Shown here piece after piece: positions 55,211 to 62,590 of a stretch of DNA of 64,000 nt (the stretch's first letter is position 1; each line of letters opens with the position of its first letter). This DNA comes from Methylocapsa aurea. GTDB taxonomy: Bacteria > Pseudomonadota > Alphaproteobacteria > Rhizobiales > Beijerinckiaceae. Made by a program: the position numbers and the translations under genes. The DNA is taken from positions 62,001-126,000 of the forward strand of contig NZ_JQKO01000001.1 in assembly GCF_000746085.1 (NCBI RefSeq), in the 5' to 3' direction. The notes under the pieces are model-generated. The model did no database searches, had not been told where the DNA came from, and was given only the letters and a program-made list of their open reading frames with translations.

Positions 55211-56743
55211 ATGGCGGAGTTTCGCGACGCGGCGGGGACTTGCATTGTCATAGGCGGAGGCCTTGCCGGCCTAACCGCCGCCTTGGCCATGGCGCCGGAG
55301 CCGGTGATTCTGCTCACCAAGGCGCCGCTCGGCTTTGAAGCCTCGAGCGTTCTCGCGCAAGGCGGGGTTGCCGCCAGTCTCGGGCCGGACGATGATTTTT
55401 CCTTGCATCTCGCCGATACTCTGGAGGCGGGCGACGGGTTTTGCGACGAGGCCGCCGCGCGGACGATTCTGGCTGCCGCGCCGGCCGCGATCGAAACGCT
55501 GATCCGCCTTGGCGCGCCCTTCGATCGCGACGGCAAGGGCAATCTTCTGCTTGGCCTCGAGGCGGCCCATTCGCGTCGCCGGATCGTCCATGCCGGGGGC
55601 GATAGCAGCGGACGCGAAATCATGCGGGCCTTGACCCGCCGCGTGCGCGAGACGCCCTCGATCACCGTCATCGAGGGGATCGCCGCGCGGCGATTGGTCG
55701 TGGACGATAACGCCATCACCGGCGTCATCGCCAATACGTCCTGCGGCCCGGTCCTGTTCGCCAGCAATCGCGTCGTCATCGCGACGGGGGGGATTGGCGG
55801 CCTGTTTCAATATGGCACCAATCCGGCTGGGTCTTTTGGCCAAGGGCTGGCGCTTGCTGCGAAGGCCGGCGCGGTCATGGCTGATCTGGAATTTGTTCAG
55901 TTCCATCCGACCGCGCTCGACAGCGAGTCGTTTCCGCTGAAACTGATCAGCGAAACGGTGCGTGGCGAAGGCGCGATTCTCATCGATGAAACCGGCCGCC
56001 GCTTCATGGCGGAGGCTCCAGGCGCGGAACTCGCCCCCCGCGATGTGGTCGCGCGGGCGGTGTGGCGGGAGATGGCGGCGGGACACCGGGTCTTTCTTGA
56101 CGCGCGGGACTCTGTCGGCGCGGATTTCCCCCGCCGTTTTCCAGCGATCGCAGGTTTCTGTCAGGGCGCCGGGGTCGATCCCGTCACTCAGCCAATCCCG
56201 ATCCGCCCAGCGGCGCATTATCACATGGGCGGCATCGCCGTCGATCTTGCCGGGCGCAGCTCGGTCGAAGGCCTATGGGCCTGCGGCGAGGCTGCTTGCA
56301 CGGGTCTCCATGGCGCCAACCGCCTCGCCAGCAACTCCTTGCTCGAAGCGGCGGTCTGCGGCCGCTTTGTCGCCGAAAGCATTGCTGGGACAAGTCCGCC
56401 TCGACGGCGCAAGCCCAGCTTTGACGCGGCTCAGATCGTCGGCTCCGATCCGGCTCCGATCCGTCCGATTCTCACCGCCGCCGCCGGCGTTCTGCGCGAG
56501 AGCGATGGCTTGTCGCAAGCCGCGCAAGCGCTGCTTCCTCTGGCGCGCTCCGGCGGCGCGGCGAGCGATCCGGCGATCGTCGCCCTGATGATCGTAATCG
56601 CCGCTCTGCGCCGCCGCGAGAGCCGGGGCGCTCATGCGCGAACCGATTTTCCGGGACAGGATAGGAAGGCGCAAAGAACCACGCTGCGGCTTGAGGACGC
56701 GCTTATCGAGGCGCGTGAGCTCAGCTCGGCTATGGCCCTCTGA
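55211..56743 (+). CDS. nadB: L-aspartate oxidase
   Basis: A 510-residue FAD enzyme oxidising L-aspartate to iminoaspartate for NadA. FAD binding is at VIGGGLAGLTAALAM. Catalytic motifs are SSVLAQGGVAA, EFVQFHPTAL, and HYHMGGIAVDLAGRSSVEGLWACGEAACTGLHGANRLASNSLLEA. The ATG at 55211 has GGAG about 10 nt upstream. nadC follows 18 bp later. Confidence 0.95.
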   Translation: MAEFRDAAGTCIVIGGGLAGLTAALAMAPEPVILLTKAPLGFEASSVLAQGGVAASLGPDDDFSLHLADTLEAGDGFCDEAAARTILAAAPAAIETLIRLGAPFDRDGKGNLLLGLEAAHSRRRIVHAGGDSSGREIMRALTRRVRETPSITVIEGIAARRLVVDDNAITGVIANTSCGPVLFASNRVVIATGGIGGLFQYGTNPAGSFGQGLALAAKAGAVMADLEFVQFHPTALDSESFPLKLISETVRGEGAILIDETGRRFMAEAPGAELAPRDVVARAVWREMAAGHRVFLDARDSVGADFPRRFPAIAGFCQGAGVDPVTQPIPIRPAAHYHMGGIAVDLAGRSSVEGLWACGEAACTGLHGANRLASNSLLEAAVCGRFVAESIAGTSPPRRRKPSFDAAQIVGSDPAPIRPILTAAAGVLRESDGLSQAAQALLPLARSGGAASDPAIVALMIVIAALRRRESRGAHARTDFPGQDRKAQRTTLRLEDALIEARELSSAMAL

Positions 56744-56761
56744 ACCCGAAAGGCCGAGCCA

Positions 56762-57625
56762 ATGCCGCCGCCTCAGCCGCTCCCGCGGATTATGCTCGAA
56801 CCTCTGGTTCGCGCTGCTCTGCTTGAAGATTTGGGCCGGGCTGGGGATCTCACCACGGACGCGGTCGTCCCGCCCGGCGTCATGGCCAGGACCGCGCTGG
56901 TCGCGCGCCAGCCAGGGGTCATCGCCGGGCTCGATCTGGCGCGGCTCGCCTTTGAGCTTATCGATCCCGGGATTTCGATGCAGATCGAACGCCGGGACGG
57001 GGAGGAGGTCTCCCCTGGCGACGTCATTGCAACGATCAGCGGACCGGCCCGCGGGATTTTGACGGCGGAGCGGACCGCGCTTAATTTTCTCGGCCATTTG
57101 AGCGGCGTCGCCAGCGCGACGGCTTCCATTGTCGGCGCCGTGCGCGGCCATAAGGCCAAAATCGTCTGCACCCGGAAAACCACGCCGGGCCTGCGCGCCG
57201 TGGAAAAATACGCGGTCCGGGCGGGGGGAGGCGGCAATCATCGTTTCGGCCTCGACGACGCTGTGCTGATCAAGGACAATCACGTGGCGATTGCTGGCGG
57301 CGTCGCCGAGGCGCTGCGGCGCGCGCGGGCCGGGGTTGGCCATCTCGTCAAAATTGAGCTTGAGGTCGATACGCTGGAGCAGCTCGGCGTAGCGCTTGAA
57401 CAAGGCGTCGACGCCGTGCTTCTCGACAATATGGGCCCCGACGCGCTCACTTCAGCTGTTGCGCTCGTCGCCGGCCGCGCCGTCACCGAAGCCTCGGGAC
57501 GGATTACGCCTTCGACCGCTCCGGCAATCGCCGCGTCCGGGGTCGACCTGATCTCCGTCGGCTGGCTGACTCACAGCGCCGCCGTTCTTGATATAGGGCT
57601 CGATTTCCTATCCGTAGAATCTTGA
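56762..57625 (+). CDS. nadC: nicotinate-nucleotide pyrophosphorylase (carboxylating)
   Basis: A 287-residue quinolinate phosphoribosyltransferase yielding nicotinate mononucleotide. Motifs present are ALLEDLGRAGDLTTDAV, the active-site VCTRKTTPGLRAVEKYAVRAGGGGNHRFGLDDAVLIKDNH, VDTLEQL, LLDNM and ITPSTAPAIAASGVDLISVGWLTHS. It is the last gene of the operon; the transcript may end at a weak hairpin (CCGGCG/CGCCGG, 57646-57664) followed by TTCTTGGATTTT. Confidence 0.96.
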   Translation: MPPPQPLPRIMLEPLVRAALLEDLGRAGDLTTDAVVPPGVMARTALVARQPGVIAGLDLARLAFELIDPGISMQIERRDGEEVSPGDVIATISGPARGILTAERTALNFLGHLSGVASATASIVGAVRGHKAKIVCTRKTTPGLRAVEKYAVRAGGGGNHRFGLDDAVLIKDNHVAIAGGVAEALRRARAGVGHLVKIELEVDTLEQLGVALEQGVDAVLLDNMGPDALTSAVALVAGRAVTEASGRITPSTAPAIAASGVDLISVGWLTHSAAVLDIGLDFLSVES

Positions 57626-57653
57626 TCCGCTTGGTGGACCTTTTGCCGGCGCT

Positions 57654-57920
57654 CTATTCGCCGGTTCTTGGATTTTGGGGGTTGCCGGTCTGGTATCCGG
57701 ATTCATCCGATCCGCTGTAAAACGCGCCAGGATCCCACATCCGATAGACGGAGCGGCCCTCATAAAGAGGGGTGGGAACGCCGGCGTCGCCGGGGAGCGC
57801 ATAAAAGACCACCGGCGGCTGCATGGGCGGGTAGGGGGCGGATGTCTGGCCAAACACCAACCCGACAAAGCCGCAAATAAAAGCGGCGCTAAGAGAGGCA
57901 ATTTCCGCAAGCTTGAACAT
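57654..57920 (-). CDS. small exported hypothetical protein
   Basis: An 88-residue protein with a signal peptide (FKLAEIASLSAAFICGFVGLVFG) and a Pro/Tyr/Gly-rich mature part (SAPYPPMQPPVVFYALPGD). GGAGAG lies about 5 nt before the ATG at 57920. I recognise no family. It lies in the convergent gap between nadC and the doxX end of the buf operon. Confidence 0.55.
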   Translation of the reverse strand: MFKLAEIASLSAAFICGFVGLVFGQTSAPYPPMQPPVVFYALPGDAGVPTPLYEGRSVYRMWDPGAFYSGSDESGYQTGNPQNPRTGE

Positions 57921-58082
57921 TTTTGCTCTCCAAAGACAAATGAGGGTTTCCATTGTCATCCCCTTCTTGGCCTCTGCAAAACAACGATCTCAGCTGGTGA
58001 AATGTTCCCCTATTTTGCAAATTTGTAATAATAATGACATTATATAGATACGATAGACTAAATAAATCTATTTTCGGTGCGA

Positions 58083-58562
58083 TCATCTTGCACGAAAGAA
58101 CCGTCCAATCAGGTAATCGAGCGAGAAAACGCCGGGTCCGCGAGCGATAACGACAAGAAAGCAGGTCGCCCAAACGCCATGGGTCGGCCACGCGTCCGGA
58201 TAGACGAAAATTTCGATCACGGCTGTCATTCCCAGGAGCGCCAGCGCGGCGAAACGGCTGGCGAGGCCGATGACGAGCAAAATTGGAAAGAAATGCTCGC
58301 TGAAGGCGGCGAGCCTTGCTGCGACCGCCGGGTCGATAAGGGGCAGGGCGTATTCGTCGCGAAACAAGGCGATGGCGTTGTCGCTCAAATGCCAGCCCTC
58401 GACCTTGGTCTGGCCGGACATCCAGAACACGCCGGCGGGAAAAATCCGCGCCGCGAGCGAAATCAAGGACTGCGGAATCCGGTCCAGGAGACCAATGAAA
58501 GAGCAGATCGCGCGAACTGGCCAGGAGGCCGAGTCCGAATGGGTCGCTGGCGCATGCGTCAT
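58083..58562 (-). CDS. DoxX-family membrane protein of the bufferin operon
   Basis: A 159-residue inner-membrane protein with four hydrophobic helices and DoxX hallmarks (RIFPAGVFWMSGQTKVEGW, AAFSEHFFPILLVIGLASRFAALALLGMTAVIEIFVYPDAWPTHGVWATCFLVVIARGPGVFSLDYLI). In bufferin and related copper-binding RiPP operons a DoxX protein is a frequent last gene. It lies 3 bp after the bufC-like gene, indicating one transcript. Confidence 0.88.
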   Translation of the reverse strand: MTHAPATHSDSASWPVRAICSFIGLLDRIPQSLISLAARIFPAGVFWMSGQTKVEGWHLSDNAIALFRDEYALPLIDPAVAARLAAFSEHFFPILLVIGLASRFAALALLGMTAVIEIFVYPDAWPTHGVWATCFLVVIARGPGVFSLDYLIGRFFRAR

Positions 58563-58565
58563 GGC

Positions 58566-59351
58566 TTAAGAATCCTCCAATGCCTCGTTGATCACAGCAA
58601 TCGCTAAACCGCCGCCAAGCAGCGCGGCGAGATTGATCGTTAGGTCGAATTCCGGGCTGCTGGCCAGCGCTGCTTCCGCCGCCGCGCCGAGCGGCTGTCC
58701 CGCGCCGAGGGCTTGCAGAAAGGTTCTGGCGCCGGCGGGCATGCGCCGCACCTCGACATCAAGCATCGGCCGGGAGATCAGCGCGTCTTCGCCGCGCCAA
58801 TCGGTCAGTTCGGCGAATTCTGATTCGCCCCCGTTCATCGCCCAGATCGCCACCACTGGAAAGGCCGAAGCGACGATCTCGACGGAAGGGTGCAAAACGA
58901 AGCGCAGGCCGGCCAAGGCCTCCGGTTCTACGCCGGCGAGCGCGGCGGGCTCCAGCGGGCGCGCGTCGGCGGCGTGATAGGCGCGGGTGCGGGCCGCTTC
59001 CAGTCGCGCGACGTCGGCGAGATAAGGCAGTTCCGCCGCCGGCTCGAATGTCGCTAAAAAATCGGGAAACGCATCGCCATAGGTCATCATCAAGGGCGAA
59101 TGCGGCGGGTGGGCGCTGGCGAAGATGCGCGCCGAGGCGGTAAAAAAATCCGCGCCGACGATTCGCTTTGTCGCCGGAAAGCGCGCTTCCAAAGCGCCGA
59201 TCAGGCCGACCATGACATTGTTGCGATAGACCGCGAAGCGTTTCTGCGGGCGAAGCGAAGTGTGGGCGATGACGCCGCCAGGCAAAGGCAAGTCGGGATC
59301 GCGCAGCGCTCGGGCGAATTCGCCTTCGAGAGTGGGTGAACGCGTTGGCAT
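58566..59351 (-). CDS. bufC: HvfC/BufC-type partner protein (DUF2063)
   Basis: A ~261-residue protein of the DUF2063 family, the partner subunit that presents the precursor to the MNIO enzyme. The N-terminal domain contains LEGEFARALRDPDLPLPGG, RFAVYRNNVMVGLIGALEARFPATKRIVGADFF and SPLMMTYGDAFPDFLATF. The family usually starts close to LxxEFARAL, supporting the ATG at 59351 (GGAG 9 nt upstream). An alternative GTG at 59402 overlaps the bufB stop by 4 bp and would couple the two. Confidence 0.87.
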   Translation of the reverse strand: MPTRSPTLEGEFARALRDPDLPLPGGVIAHTSLRPQKRFAVYRNNVMVGLIGALEARFPATKRIVGADFFTASARIFASAHPPHSPLMMTYGDAFPDFLATFEPAAELPYLADVARLEAARTRAYHAADARPLEPAALAGVEPEALAGLRFVLHPSVEIVASAFPVVAIWAMNGGESEFAELTDWRGEDALISRPMLDVEVRRMPAGARTFLQALGAGQPLGAAAEAALASSPEFDLTINLAALLGGGLAIAVINEALEDS

Positions 59352-59398
59352 CGGCGAGCGCTCCGCTATTGTCGTTATGGCTGCTTGCTTGGCGCGGC

Positions 59399-60265
59399 TC
59401 ACGCCGCCGATCGCGCGCGCAAGGCGCCCGCGCGGTCGAGGCGGCCTTGCGCGACGAGCGCCTGACCGCGCAGCGCCGGCCAGTCGGGCGCGTCATTGTC
59501 CCATTCGATCAAGGTTGGCAGCGGCCCGGCGCGCGCGACGACGTCGTCGAACAGGGCGAGGACATCATCGATGACCGGCGATCCATGCGCGTCGATGCAA
59601 AGCGGCGCGCCTGCGTCGTCAACGGTCTCGAAATGTCCGGCAAGATGAATTTCACCGACCAAATCCAGCGGAAAATCGGCGATGTAGGCGCTTGCGTCAA
59701 AGCCATGATTGCGGGCCGAGACGAAGACGTTGTTGACGTCGAGCAGCAGGCCGCAGCCTGTCGCGCGCGCGATCTCTCGAAGGAAGGCGGTCTCTGCGAT
59801 TTCGCTCTGCGCGAAGCGCACATAGGTCGCCGGATTTTCGAGCAGCATGCGGCGCCCGAGCGCGTTCTGCGCTTCATCGACATGGGCGATGATCGAGGCG
59901 AGGCTCGCTTGCGTATAGGGCAGCGGCAGGAGATCGTTGAAAAAGATCCCGCCATGAGAAGACCAGGCAAGATGCTCGGAAAAGCTTTCGGGTTGATAGC
60001 GATCGCAAAGCTGCCTCAGCCGCGCGAGGTGATCGCGATCGAGCGGTTCCGACGAGCCGATGGACAGCGCGACGCCATGGATCGACAGCGCGTAATGTTC
60101 GCGCAGGAATCCAAGCTGGGCATGTGGCGTCCCGCCCGCGCCCATGTAGTTTTCGGCATGGACCTCGAAGAAACCGAGGGGTTGGCGCGCTGCGGCGATC
60201 GCCGCGAAATGCTGTGGCTTGAAGCCGACGCCGGCGCTGGCAGGAAGCATCGATGGAAAACGCAT
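59399..60265 (-). CDS. bufB: MNIO-family (DUF692) RiPP-modifying enzyme
   Basis: A 288-residue TIM-barrel multinuclear iron oxidase that modifies cysteines in bufferin-type precursors. DUF692 motifs are [78 protein letters not shown] and EIHLAGHF, carrying the His/Asp/Glu iron ligands. The ATG at 60265 has AAGGGCGA about 5 nt upstream; a GTG at 60283 is less likely. An intrinsic terminator separates it from the precursor genes upstream. Confidence 0.92.
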   Translation of the reverse strand: MRFPSMLPASAGVGFKPQHFAAIAAARQPLGFFEVHAENYMGAGGTPHAQLGFLREHYALSIHGVALSIGSSEPLDRDHLARLRQLCDRYQPESFSEHLAWSSHGGIFFNDLLPLPYTQASLASIIAHVDEAQNALGRRMLLENPATYVRFAQSEIAETAFLREIARATGCGLLLDVNNVFVSARNHGFDASAYIADFPLDLVGEIHLAGHFETVDDAGAPLCIDAHGSPVIDDVLALFDDVVARAGPLPTLIEWDNDAPDWPALRGQALVAQGRLDRAGALRARSAA

Positions 60266-60330
60266 GGATGTCGCCCTTTGCACTCAAATCCTGATCGCAG
60301 CCTTGCTCGTTGGGAAGCCGCGACCGCACT

Positions 60331-60359
60331 AAAAAAGGGCGCGAGGAAGACCCGCGCCC
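60331..60359 (-). terminator. intrinsic terminator between bufferin precursors and bufB
   Basis: On the minus strand GGGCGCG (60359-60353) pairs with CGCGCCC (60343-60337), followed by six T residues. It lies after the second precursor gene and before bufB, so the precursors may be made in excess over the modifying enzymes. Confidence 0.8.
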
Positions 60360-60369
60360 CTCTGTGGAC

Positions 60370-60666
60370 TCAGGACTTGATCGGCTTCAACGATCCCACG
60401 CCATGCGGAGTCTTGATGGTTTCGCAGGTGCCCTTGGGGACGAATTTCCAGATCGAGCCGTCGTAATCGACCTTGGACGAGCCCGCGCAACTGGTGCCGC
60501 CGCCCGCCGCGCAATCGTTCTGGCCCTTGAGCGAGACGCCGTAGCATTTCTCCTTGCCCGCCGGTTCGTCGCCCATGGCGGCGGAAGCGGGCGTCGCGAG
60601 AAGCGTGAGCGCGGCGGCGAATGCGCCCGCGAGGCTGACGGCGGTGATCTCGGTCTTGGTGCTCAT
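60370..60666 (-). CDS. bufferin-type precursor (DUF2282), second copy
   Basis: A 98-residue secreted RiPP precursor. The signal peptide is residues ~1-29 (ending ATPASAA). The core has four Cys at 41, 52, 60 and 81 in [24 protein letters not shown] and GTCETI, the BufA1 pattern. Cysteine-derived thiooxazole-type modification by the MNIO enzyme creates copper-binding peptides in related bacteria. It is 220 bp downstream of a paralogue with Cys at identical positions. Confidence 0.9.
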   Translation of the reverse strand: MSTKTEITAVSLAGAFAAALTLLATPASAAMGDEPAGKEKCYGVSLKGQNDCAAGGGTSCAGSSKVDYDGSIWKFVPKGTCETIKTPHGVGSLKPIKS

Positions 60667-60886
60667 GGCAGATTCCTTTGTTCAAGAAATATTGTTTCGC
60701 CGCACGGGAGGAAAAATCCCGCTTATGTCCCGCCCGTGGGGAACGGGAGGCATCTTTTCTACGCTTTTTTCTGCATTCATTCGAGAGGCGGCGCCAAGCA
60801 TCGGCGCCGATTCTTTTGTGACAGGCGAGTGCAAGCGGTCGCCGGGCCGACCGCATCAGCGGCGCGCTCGGCGCAAAGCCGAATGT

Positions 60887-61177
60887 TCAGGAACTGCTTA
60901 AGCTGCCTTGGCCTTCCGGCGTGGTGATGGATTCGCATGTCCCTTTGGCGACATATTTCCACCTATTGCGCTGATAATCGGCCTTGGAGGTTCCAGCGCA
61001 GGTCGTGCCCGCGCCGGCCGCGCAATCATTCTGGCCTTTCATGGCGACCCCATAGCACTTATCCATGGACGGCCGTGGCGCCACAGGGCCAGCCGAGGCG
61101 TTGGTCGCAACAAGGGCAAGCGCGGTCGCGAGCGCGCCGGCGAGGGAAGCGGCGGTCAATTGCGTTTTGGTTGTCAT
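60887..61177 (-). CDS. bufferin-type precursor (DUF2282), first copy
   Basis: A 96-residue paralogue of the downstream precursor, with signal peptide (ending ATNASAG) and cysteines again at 41, 52, 60 and 81 ([30 protein letters not shown]). It is the first gene after the sigF-type promoter. The two mature regions differ mainly just after the leader and at the C-terminus, so they may bind metal with different properties. Confidence 0.9.
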   Translation of the reverse strand: MTTKTQLTAASLAGALATALALVATNASAGPVAPRPSMDKCYGVAMKGQNDCAAGAGTTCAGTSKADYQRNRWKYVAKGTCESITTPEGQGSLSSS

Positions 61178-61272
61178 GACTTGTTCCTTTTTTCAGAGGC
61201 GTTTACGAGGATGCGGCAAAGCCGGTTGGGTTCGGGGGAGAGGCGAAAGCTGCATCGGTCCCACGCAGTCTT

Positions 61273-61299
61273 CTTCGTGGCGTCTCCATCCGGCGTTAC
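61273..61299 (-). promoter_or_regulatory. SigF-type promoter for the bufferin operon
   Basis: On the minus strand GTAAC (61299-61295), a 17-bp spacer, and CGAAG (61277-61273), about 95 bp before the first precursor gene. The same elements and spacing occur on the opposite strand before sigF. Confidence 0.7.
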
Positions 61300-61345
61300 C
61301 CGGCGGCGCCATTTTTTTGATGACAAAGATGTGATGGCGCTGCGC

Positions 61346-61372
61346 GTAACGCGGTGGCCGGATCGGCCGAAT
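61346..61372 (+). promoter_or_regulatory. SigF-type promoter for sigF-nrsF
   Basis: GTAAC (61346-61350), 17-bp spacer, CGAAT (61368-61372). It lies 20 bp before the sigF start, consistent with autoregulation, and matches the divergent element before the buf genes. Confidence 0.7.
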
Positions 61373-61391
61373 TAGAGCGAATGGAGCGCTT

Positions 61392-61949
61392 GTGCGCGTC
61401 GATGTCCGCGAGAAGGAATGGGCTGTGCTGATGCGCGCCGGCAATGCCGGAGACGCTGGGTCCTATCAGCAATTGTTGCGGCAACTTTCTCCGGTGCTGC
61501 GTGCGCTCGCTCGGCGTGGGCTTGTGCGCGCCGGCATGGCTGACGCCGACGCCGAGGACGTCGTTCAGGAGACGCTATTGGCCATCCATCTCAAACGTCA
61601 GACCTGGGACGCGGACGCGCCGATCGGTCCATGGCTCTTCGCCATCGCGCGCCATAAGCTCATCGACGCCTTGCGCCGGCGCGGCCGCCGCATCGACCTT
61701 CCGATCGACGATTTCGCCGAGATTTTGTCATCCGGCGAGAACGAGCCGAGTTCGGTCGCCGCCGACGTCAATCGTCATCTTGGATGCCTGCCGGCCGGAC
61801 AGCGCAGTGTCGTGCAGGTCATCGCCGTCGACGGCGCTTCGATCGACGAGGCGGCCTCGCGGCTGTCGCTGAGCAAAGGGGCGGTTCGGGTCGCCCTTCA
61901 TCGCGGCCTCGCGGCGCTCGCCGCCAAATTCAGAGAGACCGAGGCATGA
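61392..61949 (+). CDS. sigF: ECF sigma factor, SigF-like, controlling bufferins
   Basis: A 185-residue ECF sigma factor. Region 2 is ADAEDVVQETLLAIHLKRQTWDADAPIGPWLFAIARHKLIDALRRRGRR; region 4 is CLPAGQRSVVQVIAVDGASIDEAASRLSLSKGAVRVALHRGLAALA. It is followed with a 4-bp overlap by a DUF1109 (NrsF) anti-sigma gene, the pairing known from Caulobacter SigF, which responds to metal stress and drives bufferin genes. The start is a GTG at 61392. Confidence 0.88.
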   Translation: MRVDVREKEWAVLMRAGNAGDAGSYQQLLRQLSPVLRALARRGLVRAGMADADAEDVVQETLLAIHLKRQTWDADAPIGPWLFAIARHKLIDALRRRGRRIDLPIDDFAEILSSGENEPSSVAADVNRHLGCLPAGQRSVVQVIAVDGASIDEAASRLSLSKGAVRVALHRGLAALAAKFRETEA

Positions 61950-62584
61950 AGACCGGCGACCTCATCCGGGCCCTTGCGGCCGATAGCGAGATTCGTCTGC
62001 GGCCGCCAGGGCAGGCGCTGGTCTTGGCCTTGATTCCGGGCGTCGCGATCGCGCTTGGATTGTTCGTCGCCGTCTTCGGGCTGAGGCCCCAAATCGTCGC
62101 CTTGCTCGGCGAGCCGAGGCTGCTGTTCAAGCTCTGCCTCGCGGCGGTGCTGATCGGATTGTCGGGCGCGCTGGTCTTGCGCCTGGTCCGGCCGGGCGCG
62201 GATGTGCGCTCCGCAGCCCTCCTGCTCGCCGTCGCGCCGGCCTTGCTGGCAGCGGCCTGTCTGGCGGAGATATTCGCGGTTCCCTCGAACGAGTGGGGCC
62301 AGAGACTCTTGGGCGCCAATGCGCTGTTCTGCTTGAAGAGCATCCCGTTCTTAAGCGCCGCGCCGCTTGTCGCCATCGTCCTGGCTCTCCGCAATGGAGC
62401 GCCCGAGCATCCGGCGCTTGCGGGCGCCGGCGCGGGCCTCTTCGCCGGAGCGATCGGCGCCGCCTTTTACGCCGCGCATTGCCCGGATGATTCGCCGCTT
62501 TTCGTGGCGGCCTGGTATACGCTCGCCATCGCCATCGTCACCGTCATAGGCGCCGTTGCGGGAGCGCGCCTGCTGCGCTGGTGA
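61946..62584 (+). CDS. nrsF: DUF1109 membrane anti-sigma factor (NrsF)
   Basis: A 212-residue inner-membrane protein with six hydrophobic helices and a short cytoplasmic N-terminus (MKTGDLIRALAADSEIRLRPPG) that would hold the sigma factor. Two cysteines, Cys129 (NALFCLKSIPFLS) and Cys179 (AAHCPDDSP), occupy positions matching the conserved pair through which NrsF senses metals or redox stress. The ATG overlaps the sigF stop (ATGA-type, 61946-61949). It converges on the acyl-CoA ligase gene with 6 bp between. Confidence 0.88.
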   Translation: MKTGDLIRALAADSEIRLRPPGQALVLALIPGVAIALGLFVAVFGLRPQIVALLGEPRLLFKLCLAAVLIGLSGALVLRLVRPGADVRSAALLLAVAPALLAAACLAEIFAVPSNEWGQRLLGANALFCLKSIPFLSAAPLVAIVLALRNGAPEHPALAGAGAGLFAGAIGAAFYAAHCPDDSPLFVAAWYTLAIAIVTVIGAVAGARLLRW

Positions 62585-62590
62585 ATGAAG

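Noticed and set aside
59336-60466. 376-codon plus-strand frame in the bufferin locus
   Set aside because: Antisense to the MNIO gene; no recognisable domain.
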